In this document: piece after piece, positions 1-10,827 of the stretch
Numbering within the stretch: the first letter of the stretch is position 1
How the letters are laid out: every line of letters starts with the position of its first letter
Source of the DNA: Paratinospora sagittata
Taxonomy: Eukaryota; Streptophyta; Magnoliopsida; Ranunculales; Menispermaceae
Direction of reading: 5' to 3'
NCBI GenBank assembly: GCA_035771175.1
Contig: CM069598.1
Span: forward strand, 17,647,938-17,711,937
DNA length: 64,000 nt
Program-made: the position numbers and the translations under genes
The notes under the pieces: generated by a model
The model's database searches: none
What the model was told of the DNA's origin: nothing
Seen by the model: the letters and a program-made list of their open reading frames with translations, nothing else

Positions 1-2474
1 ACCCGCATTGTCTCAACAATACCTCTTAAAGTATTCGGGTGCTCCGTGTTTGTCCATGTGCATCAACAACACCGAAGTAAACTCGACCCCAAAGCACTCA
101 AGTGTATATTCCTTGGTTACTCTCCAAACCAAAAAAGGGTACAAATGCTATTCTCCTATTACAAAAAGACTATACACTTCCATGGATGTTACTTTCTTTG
201 AACATCAACCTTATTACCCCAAATCTGATATTCAGGGGGAGAATCTCATACAGGAATACCAGCTTTGGGATATTGATGCCACAACATCCAACAACTACCC
301 AAGTTCCCAAGTCACCATCCCTCCTATCTCAACTACTCCTACTCCCAACCAAAGTCACCAAACAGAAACAAATTCTGATTTGGAAAATTCTGAATCTGAA
401 CCTGAAAATCCTCCACCTTCAAGTCCTGTCCAATGTCCGAAACCTGCAATCAATGGTGAGTTCATTGTATATTCTCGGAAGAAGAAGATCCAAGAGGATG
501 TTGAGCAACAAGCACCTCCCAAGCAAAGTCAAGAATCTGATTCGAGTGCAAGAAATCATGAAAGTTCACCAGGTAACACTAGCTCTGAATTCATCACTAG
601 TGAGTCTATTGCTAATGACCTTGACTGTCCCATTGCTTTAAGGAAAGGTAGGAGGTCATGTACCAGTCATCCAATCTACAATTTTGTCTCTTATAAAGGG
701 TTGTCACCTAGCTTCCAAACATTTGTGGCAAATTTGAACAAAGTGCAAATTCCTAACTCCATTCAAGAAGCCATTTCAATTTGAACAAAGTGCAAATTTG
801 TGGCCTCTCCACCAACTTGATGTGAAGAATGCATTCCTCAATGGAGACCTTACAGAAGAAGTTTATATGGATATTCCTCCTGGCTTTGAAACAAAGGCAA
901 CTATGAATAAGGTGTGTAAGCTCAAGAAATCCCTTTATGGACTGAAGCAATCTCCAAGAGCTTGGTTTGACAGATTCAACAAAACAGTGAAGAAGTATGG
1001 GTACTCTCAGTGTCAAACTGATCACACTTTGTTTATCAAAAACTCAACCAAAGGAAAGTTGGCGATTCTCATTGTATATGTAGATGACATCATCTTAACA
1101 GGTGATGATGAAGATGAATTGATCAAGCTCAAAACCCTACTTGCGAAAGAATTTGAAACCAAGGATCTTGGGGAGCCTAAAATATTTCCTTGGAATGGAA
1201 GTAGCCCGGTCAAGCAAGGGAATCTCAGTGTCACAACGGAAATACGTACTAGATCTACTTAAAGAGACGGGAATGCTTGGGTGCAAACCGGCTGAAACAC
1301 CCATGGATTCAATCACTAAAATTGGAGCTAATAAGGACAATATTCCAGTGGACAAAGGAAGATATCAAAGACTTGTTGGGAAGCTGATTTATCTCTCACA
1401 CACCAGACCTAATATTGGGTTCTCGGTTAGTGTAGTCAGTCAATTCATGAATGATCTAACTGAAGAACATATGGAAGCTGTCTATCGGATACTAAGGTAT
1501 CTTAAAATGACACCAGGTAAAGGCTTGTACTTCAAGAAAAACACAAGGAAAGATGTTGAAGTGTTTGTTGATGTTGACTGGGCCGGATCAATAACAGACC
1601 GAAGGTCAACATTTGGTTATTGTACGTATGTGTGGGGAAACTTAGTAACATGGCGAAGTAAGAAACAACAGGTAGTTTCTCGAAGCAGTGCGGAAGCAGA
1701 GTTCAGAGCTATGGCACTCGGATTTTGTGAGGGAATATGGCTGGAAAGTCTAATGAGGGAACTAGGAATCATCACTTCTGAATCAATGAAGGTATTTTGT
1801 GACAATCAGTCAGCTATTAACATTGCAAAGAATCCAGTACATCATGAAAGGACCAAGCATGTGGAGATAGATCGCCACTTCATAAAGGAGAAGATAGAAA
1901 ATGGGACAGTTAGTGTCACGCCCTGGGTTGCACAGCGTGCCCCCTACCCAGACGCGGGCGCACCACCACGACCTCAGCCGTGTGGCGAACGCCTAGCCAT
2001 TATGGATCCATAATATTGTCCCATCTCGGCCAGCCACGCCACACAAGGACGCCGGTCACCGAGATCATTTATCCCCCTGCACAATCCACAGCACAGGGAG
2101 GGCCTCCCCTAAGTTCGAACTCGCAACCTCTTCCTCATAAGGTTAGATTTCGAACTTAGGGGAGGCCCTCCCTGTGCTGTGGATTGTGCAGGGGGATAAA
2201 TGATCTCGGTGACCGGCGTCCTTGTGTGGCGTGGCTGGCCGAGATGGGACAATATTATGGATCCATAATGGCTAGGCGTTCGCCACACGGCTGAGGTCGT
2301 GGTGGTGCGCCCGCGTCTGGGTAGGGGGCACGCTGTGCAACCCAGGGCGTGACAGTTAGTCTGCTATACACACCGACAAGTCAGCAAATAACAGATATCC
2401 TCACTAAAGCTCTACCAAGGAAGAATTTTGAAGATTTGAGTATCAAGCTTGGCTTGATTAACATCTATGCCTAG
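1..2474 (+). pseudogene. Decayed Ty1/copia gag-pol, element 1 (integrase tail, RT, RNase H)
   Basis: This is the 3' part of a copia polyprotein that enters from outside the window. The order is integrase C-terminus and the variable linker (to about 784), part of reverse transcriptase with the LYGLKQSPRAWFDRF and YVDD motifs (about 930-1090), then RNase H with SRSSAEAEFRAMA and a terminal LTKAL block after 2390. It is dead: an extra A in a run near 130 shifts the frame, the first part of RT is deleted at about 784-798, another one-base shift lies near 1190, and a palindrome splits RNase H at 1914-2354. Deleting that insert and one target copy restores the frame across the junction. The copia assignment is firm; the exact family is not known to me. 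Confidence 0.9.
1914..2354. mobile_element. Perfect palindromic insert with LTR-like TG..CA ends
   Basis: The left arm (1914-2119) and right arm (2149-2354) are reverse complements over about 206 bases with no mismatch found by eye. They are joined by a 29-base loop at 2120-2148. The outer ends read TGTCACGCCC and GGGCGTGACA. The flanks share GTTAG at 1909-1913 and 2355-2359, a 5-bp target duplication. The insert is visibly more GC-rich than the copia sequence it interrupts. TG..CA ends with a 5-bp duplication fit LTR-integrase insertion, but the two ends are the same end inverted. The alternative is a foldback or Mutator-like element, because a longer shared string, GACAGTTAGT, can also be read (1905-1914 and 2351-2360). 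Confidence 0.85.
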
Positions 2475-2486
2475 CTTGAGGGGGAG

Positions 2487-2689
2487 TGTTGAAATACCCG
2501 ATCCCTGATTTTCAGGGATACAGCTGCTGATTTTTAGGGATACAGCTGCAACAATTAGTTTCCTTTATTAGTTGTCTACATTAATTTAGGAATAAAAAGA
2601 TTCTGGAAATTCTTGATATCTCTATTAGTTTGTTTCCTATTTTATAGTTTCCTATTTTACTAGTTTCCTGATTTTTAGTAATTAGTATC
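2487..2689 (+). repeat. 3' LTR of copia element 1, left half
   Basis: This LTR starts with TGTTGAAAT directly after a GAGGGGGAG polypurine tract (2478-2486), just downstream of the RNase H stop codon. It runs until element 2 interrupts it at 2690 and resumes at 8283. Confidence 0.85.
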
Positions 2690-2966
2690 TGTTGAGATTT
2701 GTTTCCTATACAAATTTATTTCCTGTATAGATTTGTTTCCTGTACAGAATTATTTCCTTAAGGATTTATTTCCTTTAAGGAATATAGCAGTTACTAAAAT
2801 TGTAAATATAGCTATAAGTACATAGCCCTGTATGTCTATATATATGAAGTCCCTCCATTAAGACATTACACAAGAATAAATATCCTCTCTCTTCTCCCGT
2901 GAATGTAGGCCATAAAGCCGAACCACGTTACATCTTGTGTCGTTTATTATTTTATTTTTCTTAACA
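2690..2966 (+). repeat. 5' LTR of copia element 2
   Basis: It begins TGTTGAGATTTG and ends TTCTTAACA, followed at once by the tRNA-Met-type primer-binding site. A TATA-like run, TCTATATATATG, near 2837 is the likely LTR promoter core. Confidence 0.92.
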
Positions 2967-2978
2967 TGGTATCAGAGC
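2967..2978 (+). other. Primer-binding site of element 2
   Basis: TGGTATCAGAGC directly follows the LTR end. This is the usual copia primer-binding site, complementary to the 3' end of initiator tRNA-Met. Confidence 0.85.
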
Positions 2979-3062
2979 CCTAGGTTTTTATTACTAGGAA
3001 CTCTGTTTCGACCTTCATCGTCGAAATCATTGGTGTCGGCCTTCATTGACGGAATCCTCCAT

Positions 3063-3224
3063 TTGAAGTTCATAGTCTTCATCGTTTTCAACGCCTCTGA
3101 ACTCAAAGTACTGTTCATCGTCTTCTTCGCGGAGATCCTCGGCTTGAAGTTCATAGTCTTCATCGTCTTCAACGCCTCTGAACTCAAAATACTATTCATC
3201 ATCTTCTTCGCGGAGATCCTCGGC
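3063..3224 (+). repeat. 81-bp tandem duplication in the 5' leader of element 2
   Basis: Two consecutive 81-bp units both start TTGAAGTTCATAGTCTTCAT (3063-3143 and 3144-3224) and differ at a few positions. They lie between the primer-binding site and the gag start codon. Confidence 0.85.
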
Positions 3225-3419
3225 TTCCTTTATCACCAAGGCGAGATCTCTAGCCTTCATCGCCAAGAACTTCATCATCGATCACCACAACTTCGCAAAA
3301 TCGCGATCCTTAAACCCTGGTTTCAGCAGATCTTCGTCTTCTTTCTTTGCTTTTTCAATCGCAATCTGGAACTGCTGCTGAATAGTCATTTAAATCGCAA
3401 TCTGGATCGCCATTTCTGT

Positions 3420-3535
3420 CACTGTTCATCATCTCGATCGCTGTTCACTGGTTCGACCACTGTTCACTGGTTCTGATCACTGTTCACTAGTTTTGTTCAC
3501 TGTTCACTGTTTCGATCACTGTTCACTGTTCACTT
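3420..3535 (+). repeat. Short tandem repeats of a CTGTTCACTG unit
   Basis: About seven imperfect copies of a unit containing CTGTTCACT, spaced roughly 10-20 bases apart, lie in the 5' leader of element 2. No coding role is evident. Confidence 0.75.
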
Positions 3536-3606
3536 TTAGATCTATCTTCGTCTGTAACTGTTTCTTCTTCTTCACATCTTTGAAGAACGACATATAAAAA
3601 AAAAAA

Positions 3607-6600
3607 ATGTCGGTTACTTCTGAAACAGTGCAGATAGAAGAAACAGTTGATAAAATAGAGAAAGGAGAACTACCGAACATTCAAGCCGCTTACAGACTTG
3701 ATGGAAAAAATTATTTGAAGTGGTCTCAGCTGGTACGTACTTTTCTGAAAAGCAGAGGAAAACTAAGTCATCTTCTGGGCACTGGACCTACACCTGGAGA
3801 TCCTAAGTTTAGAGCGTGGGATAACGAAGATGCTTCTATAATGGCATGGCTATGGAATTCAATGGCACCAAATATTAGCGATACATGCATGTTTCTAACT
3901 ACTGCCAAAAACATTTGGGATGCCGTTCATCAAACATACTCTAAGGCCCATGATGCAGCCCAAGTGTATGAAATCAAAGTGAAAGTTGGAACAACAAAAC
4001 AAGGCAACATGACAGTCACTGAATTTGCCAATGTCTTGAAAAATCTCTGGCAAGAACTTGACCATTATAGGTGTATTGAGACTAAATGCCCTGCAGATGC
4101 TGTAATTTTAAAAAACTATATTGAGAAGGATCGAGTCTATGACTTCTTGGCTGGACTCAATGCAAAGTTTGATCAAGTAAGAGTTCAAACTCTCAGCAAA
4201 GAGTTACTAACTCTGAATGAGACTATCTCTGCTATCCGGACTGAAGAAAGCAGAAGAAATTTTATGCTCACACCTCAGAAGTTGGAAGGCTCAGCTATGA
4301 TCGCCAATCGTGGAAATGATCAGAGGACACACACTCCGCGCGCTGAATCATCAAAGGTCCCAAATCGAGACAATAGGGACAATCTAAGGTGTACTTATTG
4401 TCAGAAGACTAGACATACAAGGGAGAAGTGTTGGAAACTTCATGGCAAGCCTTCAACTTCCAGTAAAGACTGGGGTTACAATGGAGGACAGCAAAAAACC
4501 AGTGGCCAAGCACATCTGTCTACTGAACCAACAATTGCAGCCTCCCCAGTGACAGACGGATTCAGTCAAGACGATATTGAAAGATTAAAATCGTTGCTTG
4601 GCACTCTTGACAAACCCTCAGGTACCTGTTCATTGGCCCATTCAGGTAATTTTCCTATTTCTATTGGATTTAACGTCTCGGATAAATATTTTGCTAACTC
4701 TTGGGTTATAGATTCTGGTGCTACTGATCTCATGACCAATTCTCCCAATATATTTCATACCTACAACCCATGTCTTAGTAGTCGGAAAATAGCCACAGCT
4801 GATGGATCATTAACCACAGTTGCTGGTATAGGTGATGTTCACATCAGCCCCACCCTTACACTCAGAAATGTTCTTCATGTTCCTAAACTATCTACCAATC
4901 TTATCTCTATTAAAAAATTGACCTATGATCTGAGTTGTAATGTGACCTTCATCCCTACTTACTGTGCATTTCAGGACCAGGACTTGGGGACGATGATTGG
5001 ACATGCTAAGGAACAGGACGGGTTGTATTACCTTGAGACACTAGTACATCCTATCAAGAGTACCACTTCATTTCTCTCTGACCACAAACTTTCCAATAAA
5101 GAAAAGCTATGGCTCCATCATCGCCGCCTTGGCCATCCTTCTTTTCGATCTCTTAAAATCATGTTTCCTTTTTTGTTTAAATCTCTAAATGTTGAAGATT
5201 TTCATTGTGAAGTGTGTGAACTTGCGAAACACAAACGTATATCTTTTCCACTTAGCAATGACAGAAGTTCAAATCCTTTTGATCTCATTCATAGTGATAT
5301 TTGGGGTCCCTCTCCAATCCCTAATGTTTATGGAGCGCGATGGTTTGTGTCATTCATTGATGATTGTACTAGAGTCTCGTGGATATTCTTATTAAAACAA
5401 AAATCCGATGTGAGCTTTATTTTCCCTACCTTCCATAACATGATACACACCCAGTTTGGTGCTAAAATCAAGAGATTTCGATTTGACAATGCTCGAGACT
5501 ATTTTAATCAAACATTGACCAATTACTTCCAAACCGAGGGGATCATTCATGAATCATCCTGTGTTCACACTTCACAACAAAATGGAGTTGCTAAAAGAAT
5601 AAACGGTCACCTACTTGATACAACCCGAGCCTTTTTATTTAAGCATAATATGCCTAAGTCCTATTGGGGGGAAGCTGTCCTTACTGCAACACATCTTATT
5701 AACTGTCTACCATCCCGGACGCTTGATTTCAAAAGTCCTATGGAAAAGCTACGTCAATTTTATCCTAAGCTTAAAATCTCCAACAATCTTATACCTAAAA
5801 TATTTGGGTGTGTTTCATTTGTCCATGTTCACCCAACAGGGGAAAGTTGGACCCTAGAGCTCTTAAGTGTGTTTTTGTCGGATACTCTTCCACTCAAAAG
5901 GGATATAAATGCTATCATCCGCCATCCAAGAAATTCTTTATCTCAGCCGATGCCACTTTCTATGAACCTGAGCCCTATTTTACCGCTTCTCCTCTTCCGG
6001 GGGAGAATGTCATCATGGAAGATAAGGATCGGAACTTCCTTGATAACCCTTTTGACCTTTTTGACCCCTTTACCCTCCAACAAACCAAACCTGAATCTCC
6101 TACACCCCCTGTACCCAACGACGAACCTAAGGATCGGATGACTGGACAAGTGTACTCAAGGAATAAAGCCGCAGCTCCTGAACCGATGCAAGCTCAAGAA
6201 TCTGAACCAATCTCTGAGAATGAGGTAACAAACCCTGAACCCTCCTTACAAATTTCATTAGTTCCTGAAACTAACAATGATCTTTTAGCCTCTGAACCTG
6301 ACAATGACCTTCCCATTGCCATTAGAAAGGGAACAAGGGAATGCACTAAACATCCCTTGTATCCATTATCTCATGTTGTATCTTTTGAGAAGTTCTCACA
6401 AACCCATAAGTGTTTCCTTACCAGCCTGAATAATGTCCAGACTCCTACGTCATTATCCAAGGCTTTATCTAATACAAATTGGAAACAAGCTATGAATGTG
6501 GAAATGGAAGCCCTGGAGAAAAATACAACATGGGAGTTGGTAGACTTGCCTCCAGGAAAGAAACCTGTTGGATGCAAATGGGTTTATACAGTAAAATACA

Positions 6601-7973
6601 AAGCAGATGGGTCCCTAGAGCGCTACGAGGCAAGATTGGTAGCCAAAGGATATACTCAGACATATGGTGTGGACTATCAAAAGACATTTGCTCCAGTTGC
6701 AAAAATGAATACTGTGAGACTTCTTTTGTCATTGGCAGCTAATTATGACTTGGATCTGCAACAATTTGATGTAAAAAACACATTTTTACATGGGGATTTA
6801 GAGGAAGAAATCTATATGGAAGTGCCTCCAGGATTTGGCACCACAGATAAAGTGTGCAAATTAAAAAAGGCCCTGTATGGACTTAAGCAATCTCCGAGGG
6901 CATGGTTTGGTCGGTTTGCCAAAGTAATGACAAGTATGGGATATAAACAAAGCCAAGGAGATCACACTCTGTTTATTAAGCACTCTACTTCAGGGGGAGT
7001 TACAACTCTATTAGTGTATGTTGATGACATCATCATGACAGGAAACAATGAGACCGAGAGACAAAATTTGAAGCGGTGTTTGACCGAGGAATTTGAGATC
7101 AAGAAATTAGGGAGATTGAAATACTTCCTAGGGATTGAAGTGGCACACTCTAAACATGGAATCTTTATCTCTCAACAGAAGTACATTACAAACCTTCTTA
7201 AAGAAACAGGGAAGATAGCATGCAAACCAATGAATACTCCTATTGATCTTAACCACAAGCTTGGAGAAGCTGAAGAAGCGCTGACTGTTAATAAAGAGAT
7301 GTATCAAAGACTAGCAGGAAGACTCAACTATCTCTCTCACACAAGACCTGATATTGCATATGCAGTGAGTGTAATAAGTCAGTTCATACACAATCCTAAA
7401 GATATTCATTTGCAAGCGGCTAATTGTGTTCTACAGTATCTTAAAGGGACTCCAGGACAGGGTATCTTATTTAAACGACACACAGGAATGGTTCTTGAAG
7501 CATATACTGATTCAGACTATGCTGGTTCAGTAGTTGACAGAAGATCAACTACTGGATATTGTACGTTTCTTGGTGGGAATTTGGTGACATGGCGAAGTAA
7601 AAAACAGAATGTAGTGGCCAGATCTAGTGCTGAAGCAGAATTCCGAGCAATGGCACAAGGGGTTTGTGAGCTATTATGGTTGCGAATAATTTTGACAGAT
7701 TTGAAGATACACTGGAATGACCCTATGAGACTCTATTGTGACAATAAATCTGCAATTAGCATTGCGCAAAACCCAGTTCAACATGATCGAACCAAGCATA
7801 TAGAGATTTATAGACACTTTATTAAAGAGAAGCTTGATAGTGGGTTGATTTGTACTCCATATGTGTCTACCAATAATCAGCTCGCCGGTATGCTCACTAA
7901 AGGGTTAAATCATACTGCATTTCAAGCAAATGTGTCCAAGCTGGGAATGGTAAACCTTTATTCACCAGCTTGA
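3607..7973 (+). pseudogene. Copia gag-pol polyprotein of element 2, frameshifted
   Basis: The ATG at 3607 opens Gag. A zinc knuckle [14 protein letters not shown] (C-X2-C-X4-H-X4-C) lies near 4390-4430, and the protease motif DSGATD is at 4711. Integrase follows with an HH..CC zinc region and the block [12 protein letters not shown] has YVDD near 7017-7028, and RNase H has DSDYAGS and SSAEAEF. Two defects are visible. A 4-bp deletion near 5830 shifts the frame in the integrase tail, so the downstream part is read from about 5808. The third residue of the integrase D,D,E triad is lysine (AAA, 5593-5595) where elements 3 and 4 have glutamate. A CAG codon at 3727 is intact where elements 3 and 4 carry TAG. 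Confidence 0.93.
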
Positions 7974-7980
7974 GTGGGAG

Positions 7981-8277
7981 TGTTAAGATTTGTTTCCTAT
8001 TGTTGAGATTTGTTTCCTATACAAATTTATTTCCTGTATAGATTTGTTTCCTGTACAAAATTATTTCCTTAAGGATTTATTTCCTTTAAGGAATATAGCA
8101 GTTACTAAAATTGTAAATGTAGCTATAAGTACATAGCCCTGTATGTCTATATATATGGAGTCCCTCCATTAAGACATTACACAAGAATAAATATCCTCTC
8201 TCTTCTCCTGTGGATGTAGGCCATAAAGCCGAACCACGTTACATCTTGTGTCGTTTATTATTTTATTTTTCTTAACA
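7981..8277 (+). repeat. 3' LTR of copia element 2
   Basis: It is the same as the 5' LTR except for about five substitutions and an additional 20 bp at its start, where TGTTAAGATTTGTTTCCTAT precedes a second, near-identical 20-bp unit at 8001-8020. Confidence 0.92.
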
Positions 8278-8282
8278 GTATC

Positions 8283-8389
8283 CTGTTACCAAATATAGTG
8301 AAAGGAACGTTTCTTCCTTCCATTATATATTTAGACTGTACAGTGATCATAAAAATATATGAGAATTATTTTCTTCTCTAAATTCAACA
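8283..8389 (+). repeat. 3' LTR of copia element 1, right half
   Basis: This is the continuation of the LTR begun at 2487, after the second GTATC copy (8278-8282). It ends ATTCAACA, the inverted match of the TGTTGAAAT start, giving a reconstructed LTR of about 310 bp. Confidence 0.75.
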
Positions 8390-8530
8390 GTTTTTATAAC
8401 CCTATATATATTCAATATATACAAATATACAATTCACATTTGTGTCGTGAATCTTACGATTCATCGATCCGAATCCCGATTCGATTCATCAAACCTCAAA
8501 ACAATTCTCTTCCGATTCACGATTTTGACT
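8390..8530. repeat. GATTC-rich AT-rich spacer
   Basis: The stretch contains several CGATTC/GATTC words on both strands (about 8445-8525). Similar GATTC-rich DNA flanks the insertion site of element 4 at 54770-55000 and 60643-60750. It may be part of an old repeat; no coding potential was recognised. Confidence 0.3.
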
Positions 8531-8572
8531 ACCATGCTTCGTACTAATGACGGGGGTTTTGTTTATTCTTGG

Positions 8573-8979
8573 TGACGCATAACGTATTTTAGCTTGTTTT
8601 TATGGTTTTTTATTTAAATTTCCTATTTTAGAGAAGTTTTTATTTTGGTTGATTTCAATTTTAGTGGTATCTTTAGATAGTTTACAAAATTTGTTTTTAG
8701 TATTGAAGGTGTATTAGAAAGTGTTAAAAGTGTCAAAATAAAGTTATAATAGAATTAGAAAAATTGCTATTATGTTATAAATAGTTTAAGAAACTTACTT
8801 TAAGTGTTTTAAGTAGTTTCTAAGTTGTTTTCAGGGAGTTATCTGTATAAGGAGCTCCAATTATGAAATTCAATCAATCAATATCAATTATTTTTCTCCT
8901 TGAATATTCTATTCAATATAATTTATTTTGGTTATATTTTTGAGTATTTTAGTTCTTGTTCCATGACGTATTTACATCA
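8573..8979 (+). repeat. 5' LTR of the gypsy-like element
   Basis: It starts TGACGCATAACG and ends TTTACATCA, five bases before the primer-binding site. It is clearly diverged from its partner at 10057, suggesting an old insertion. Confidence 0.8.
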
Positions 8980-9022
8980 AAATTGGTATCAGAGCTAGGA
9001 TTGATCTTTCTCTTTTTCATCA

Positions 9023-9370
9023 ATGGTGCCAAAGTGGAGAAGAAAATTTGCAATTAATTCTCGGGTCGATCAACTTGAAAAACTGGTAACCAACAATGCC
9101 AAAATGGTGAATCAACTGTTGAAAGTTGTTTCATGTTTGATGTTGTCGCAGCAACAACTTCAAGAGTTGGTTGTTGTCCATGACAGGGAGAAAGTCACAG
9201 GTTCTCAGGGAAATCCTGCAGTTTCACTCCACGAATCTGACCAATCTCATGTGCTTAACCAAGATCGCAGGAATCGCTATTATCGCAAGCACTTGCCAAC
9301 ACCACGACCTCTCCGTGAGGTTTGTTCCACACCAACTGACACAAATGATTGGGTCAAATATGGGGTTTAA
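9023..9370 (+). pseudogene. Gypsy gag N-terminal fragment
   Basis: A 115-codon frame starts from an ATG 27 bp after the primer-binding site. It opens with a basic MVPKWRRKF segment and a helical stretch rich in Leu and Gln (VDQLEKLV, SQQQLQELVVV), as expected for a gag N-terminus. No zinc knuckle is visible, and the sequence after 9370 has stops in every useful frame. I see no pol genes, so the element would depend on others to move. Confidence 0.6.
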
Positions 9371-10056
9371 TACAACCACCATGATGATCTAGGTGCTTTG
9401 GTTCGATATCGGGATATTGCCCATAGTGAAGTTTATGAACGCGTTCCCTTAACGAATTTATTACATCATTTGAGACTACAGAGGTAGGCACAAGATGAAC
9501 GCCTAGAGCGCCAACGTTTCACGTCTCTAGTTGTGACCGATGATTGGAATGATGAAAAAATTGAAAACATGTTTGTTAATCATGGAGGCTTTCAAATTCC
9601 ACAACGATAAGGAAAAAATATTCTTATTGATGCGGATGATGAGCAATATGATGACCATGGTAAATTGCCAATATTTCATAAATATTCTGATGATATTGAG
9701 GAAGAGGGTTTATGGTGACGAAGGGCTACTTTTAGTTGCTTAAACGTTATGCTTGACTGATCCAAAAGTTGAAGAAGGTGATGTGTGTTCACATACTAAT
9801 ATTTTCTAGTCCACGTGCACTATTAGTAGCAAGATGGAGACATGTCATTTTTAGTTGGAAAGGCCCTGACAATTTGACAGATTTCTTAGTGAGATAACTG
9901 ATTTTGAAGTTACTACAAAGAATAATCCTAATGCTAACATGGTGTATTTGTGTGACTATCTTCGCATGGTTTTACTATTTGACGTCCTCCATACTATGAT
10001 GGGTTTTTTGCTTGTGACTCGAATTCGAGGATGAATTCTTTCCAACAAGGGGGGAT

Positions 10057-10404
10057 TGATGCATAACATATTTTAGCATTTTTTATGCTTTTTTATTTAA
10101 GTTTCCTTTTTAAGAGAAGTTTCTATTGTGGTAGATTTCTATTTTAGGTTTAGCTTTAAGATAGTTTCTAAAATTCGTTTTTAGTATTTAACGTGTATTA
10201 GAAAGTGTTTTGCAGTATGTAAATAGAGTTATAATAGAATTAGAAAGTTTCTATTATGTTATAGATAGCTTAGAAAAGTTATTTTTAAGTGTTTTAGGTA
10301 GTTGATGCCAATTATTTTTCTCTGTGAATATTTTATTCAATTCAATTTATTTTGGTTATTCTTTTGAGTATTTTTGTTTTTGCTTCCGTGACGAATTTAC
10401 ATCA
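10057..10404 (+). repeat. 3' LTR of the gypsy-like element
   Basis: It starts TGATGCATAACA after the polypurine run and ends TTTACATCA. It is about 59 bp shorter than the 5' LTR because of internal deletions, including a missing stretch that would lie near 10303. Confidence 0.8.
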
Positions 10405-10827
10405 CTAGATTTCGTGATTACTTAAATATCAATGGCATTAGTCACCAAATGTCTTGTCCTTGCACGTCTGAGCAGAACGAATGTGCTGAGTGAAAACATG
10501 CCACATTGTTGATACCGGCATTACTTTAGTGTCTAATGCTTGATCACCAACTTAGTTTTGGGCTGATGCATTTCATTCAAATTACATTTCTTATTAATCG
10601 AATGCCAATGAAGGTGCTTCAATATCGCTCACCTTATGAATGTGACAGTATGTCATGTTCTTCGTTCCCTCTATTATCAATTCTTACAAGTGTTTGGTTG
10701 TGCATGTTACCTTTGGTTTTGCCCTTATTCCTCTTCTAAACTTGAACCTTGTAGCAAACAATGCCTATTTTTGGGCTAAAGTCTTGTTCATAAGGGCTGC
10801 TTCGATCCCTCAACAAATTGTGTATTT

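Larger units (their letters stand above)
2690..8277 (+). mobile_element. Full-length Ty1/copia retrotransposon, element 2
   Basis: The 5588-bp element has LTRs at 2690-2966 and 7981-8277. A primer-binding site TGGTATCAGAGC starts at 2967, and a GAGTGGGAG polypurine tract abuts the 3' LTR. GTATC is duplicated at 2685-2689 and 8278-8282. Only about five differences separate the LTRs over their shared length, besides a 20-bp tandem duplication at the start of the 3' LTR, so it is the youngest copia copy in the window. It is inserted in the 3' LTR of element 1. Its coding region carries a frameshift and an altered integrase catalytic residue, so it probably cannot move on its own. Confidence 0.95.
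8573..10404 (+). mobile_element. Gag-only (non-autonomous) Ty3/gypsy-like LTR element
   Basis: The LTRs lie at 8573-8979 (407 bp) and 10057-10404 (348 bp). Both begin TGAYGCATAAC and end TTTACATCA. The primer-binding site TGGTATCAGAGC is at 8984-8995 and a polypurine run AAGGGGGGAT precedes the 3' LTR. Only about 1.1 kb lies between the LTRs, with a gag-like fragment and no protease, RT or integrase, and the 3' end resembles gypsy elements with a CTCGAATTCGAGG block. The flanks CTTGG and CTAGA match at three of five positions; joining them restores the copia integrase frame, so they are plausibly a decayed target duplication. Confidence 0.8.

Noticed and set aside
1905..2360. Mutator-like element with a 10-bp GACAGTTAGT target duplication
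   Set aside because: A 10-bp duplication would leave unequal ends (GTCACG against ACG). Symmetric ends are obtained with a 5-bp GTTAG duplication and TG..CA termini, which I prefer; a 7-bp AGTTAGT reading with GTCACG ends is also symmetric.
3420..3535. CRISPR-like array of short repeats
   Set aside because: Units are irregular, without constant spacers, in a plant retrotransposon leader.
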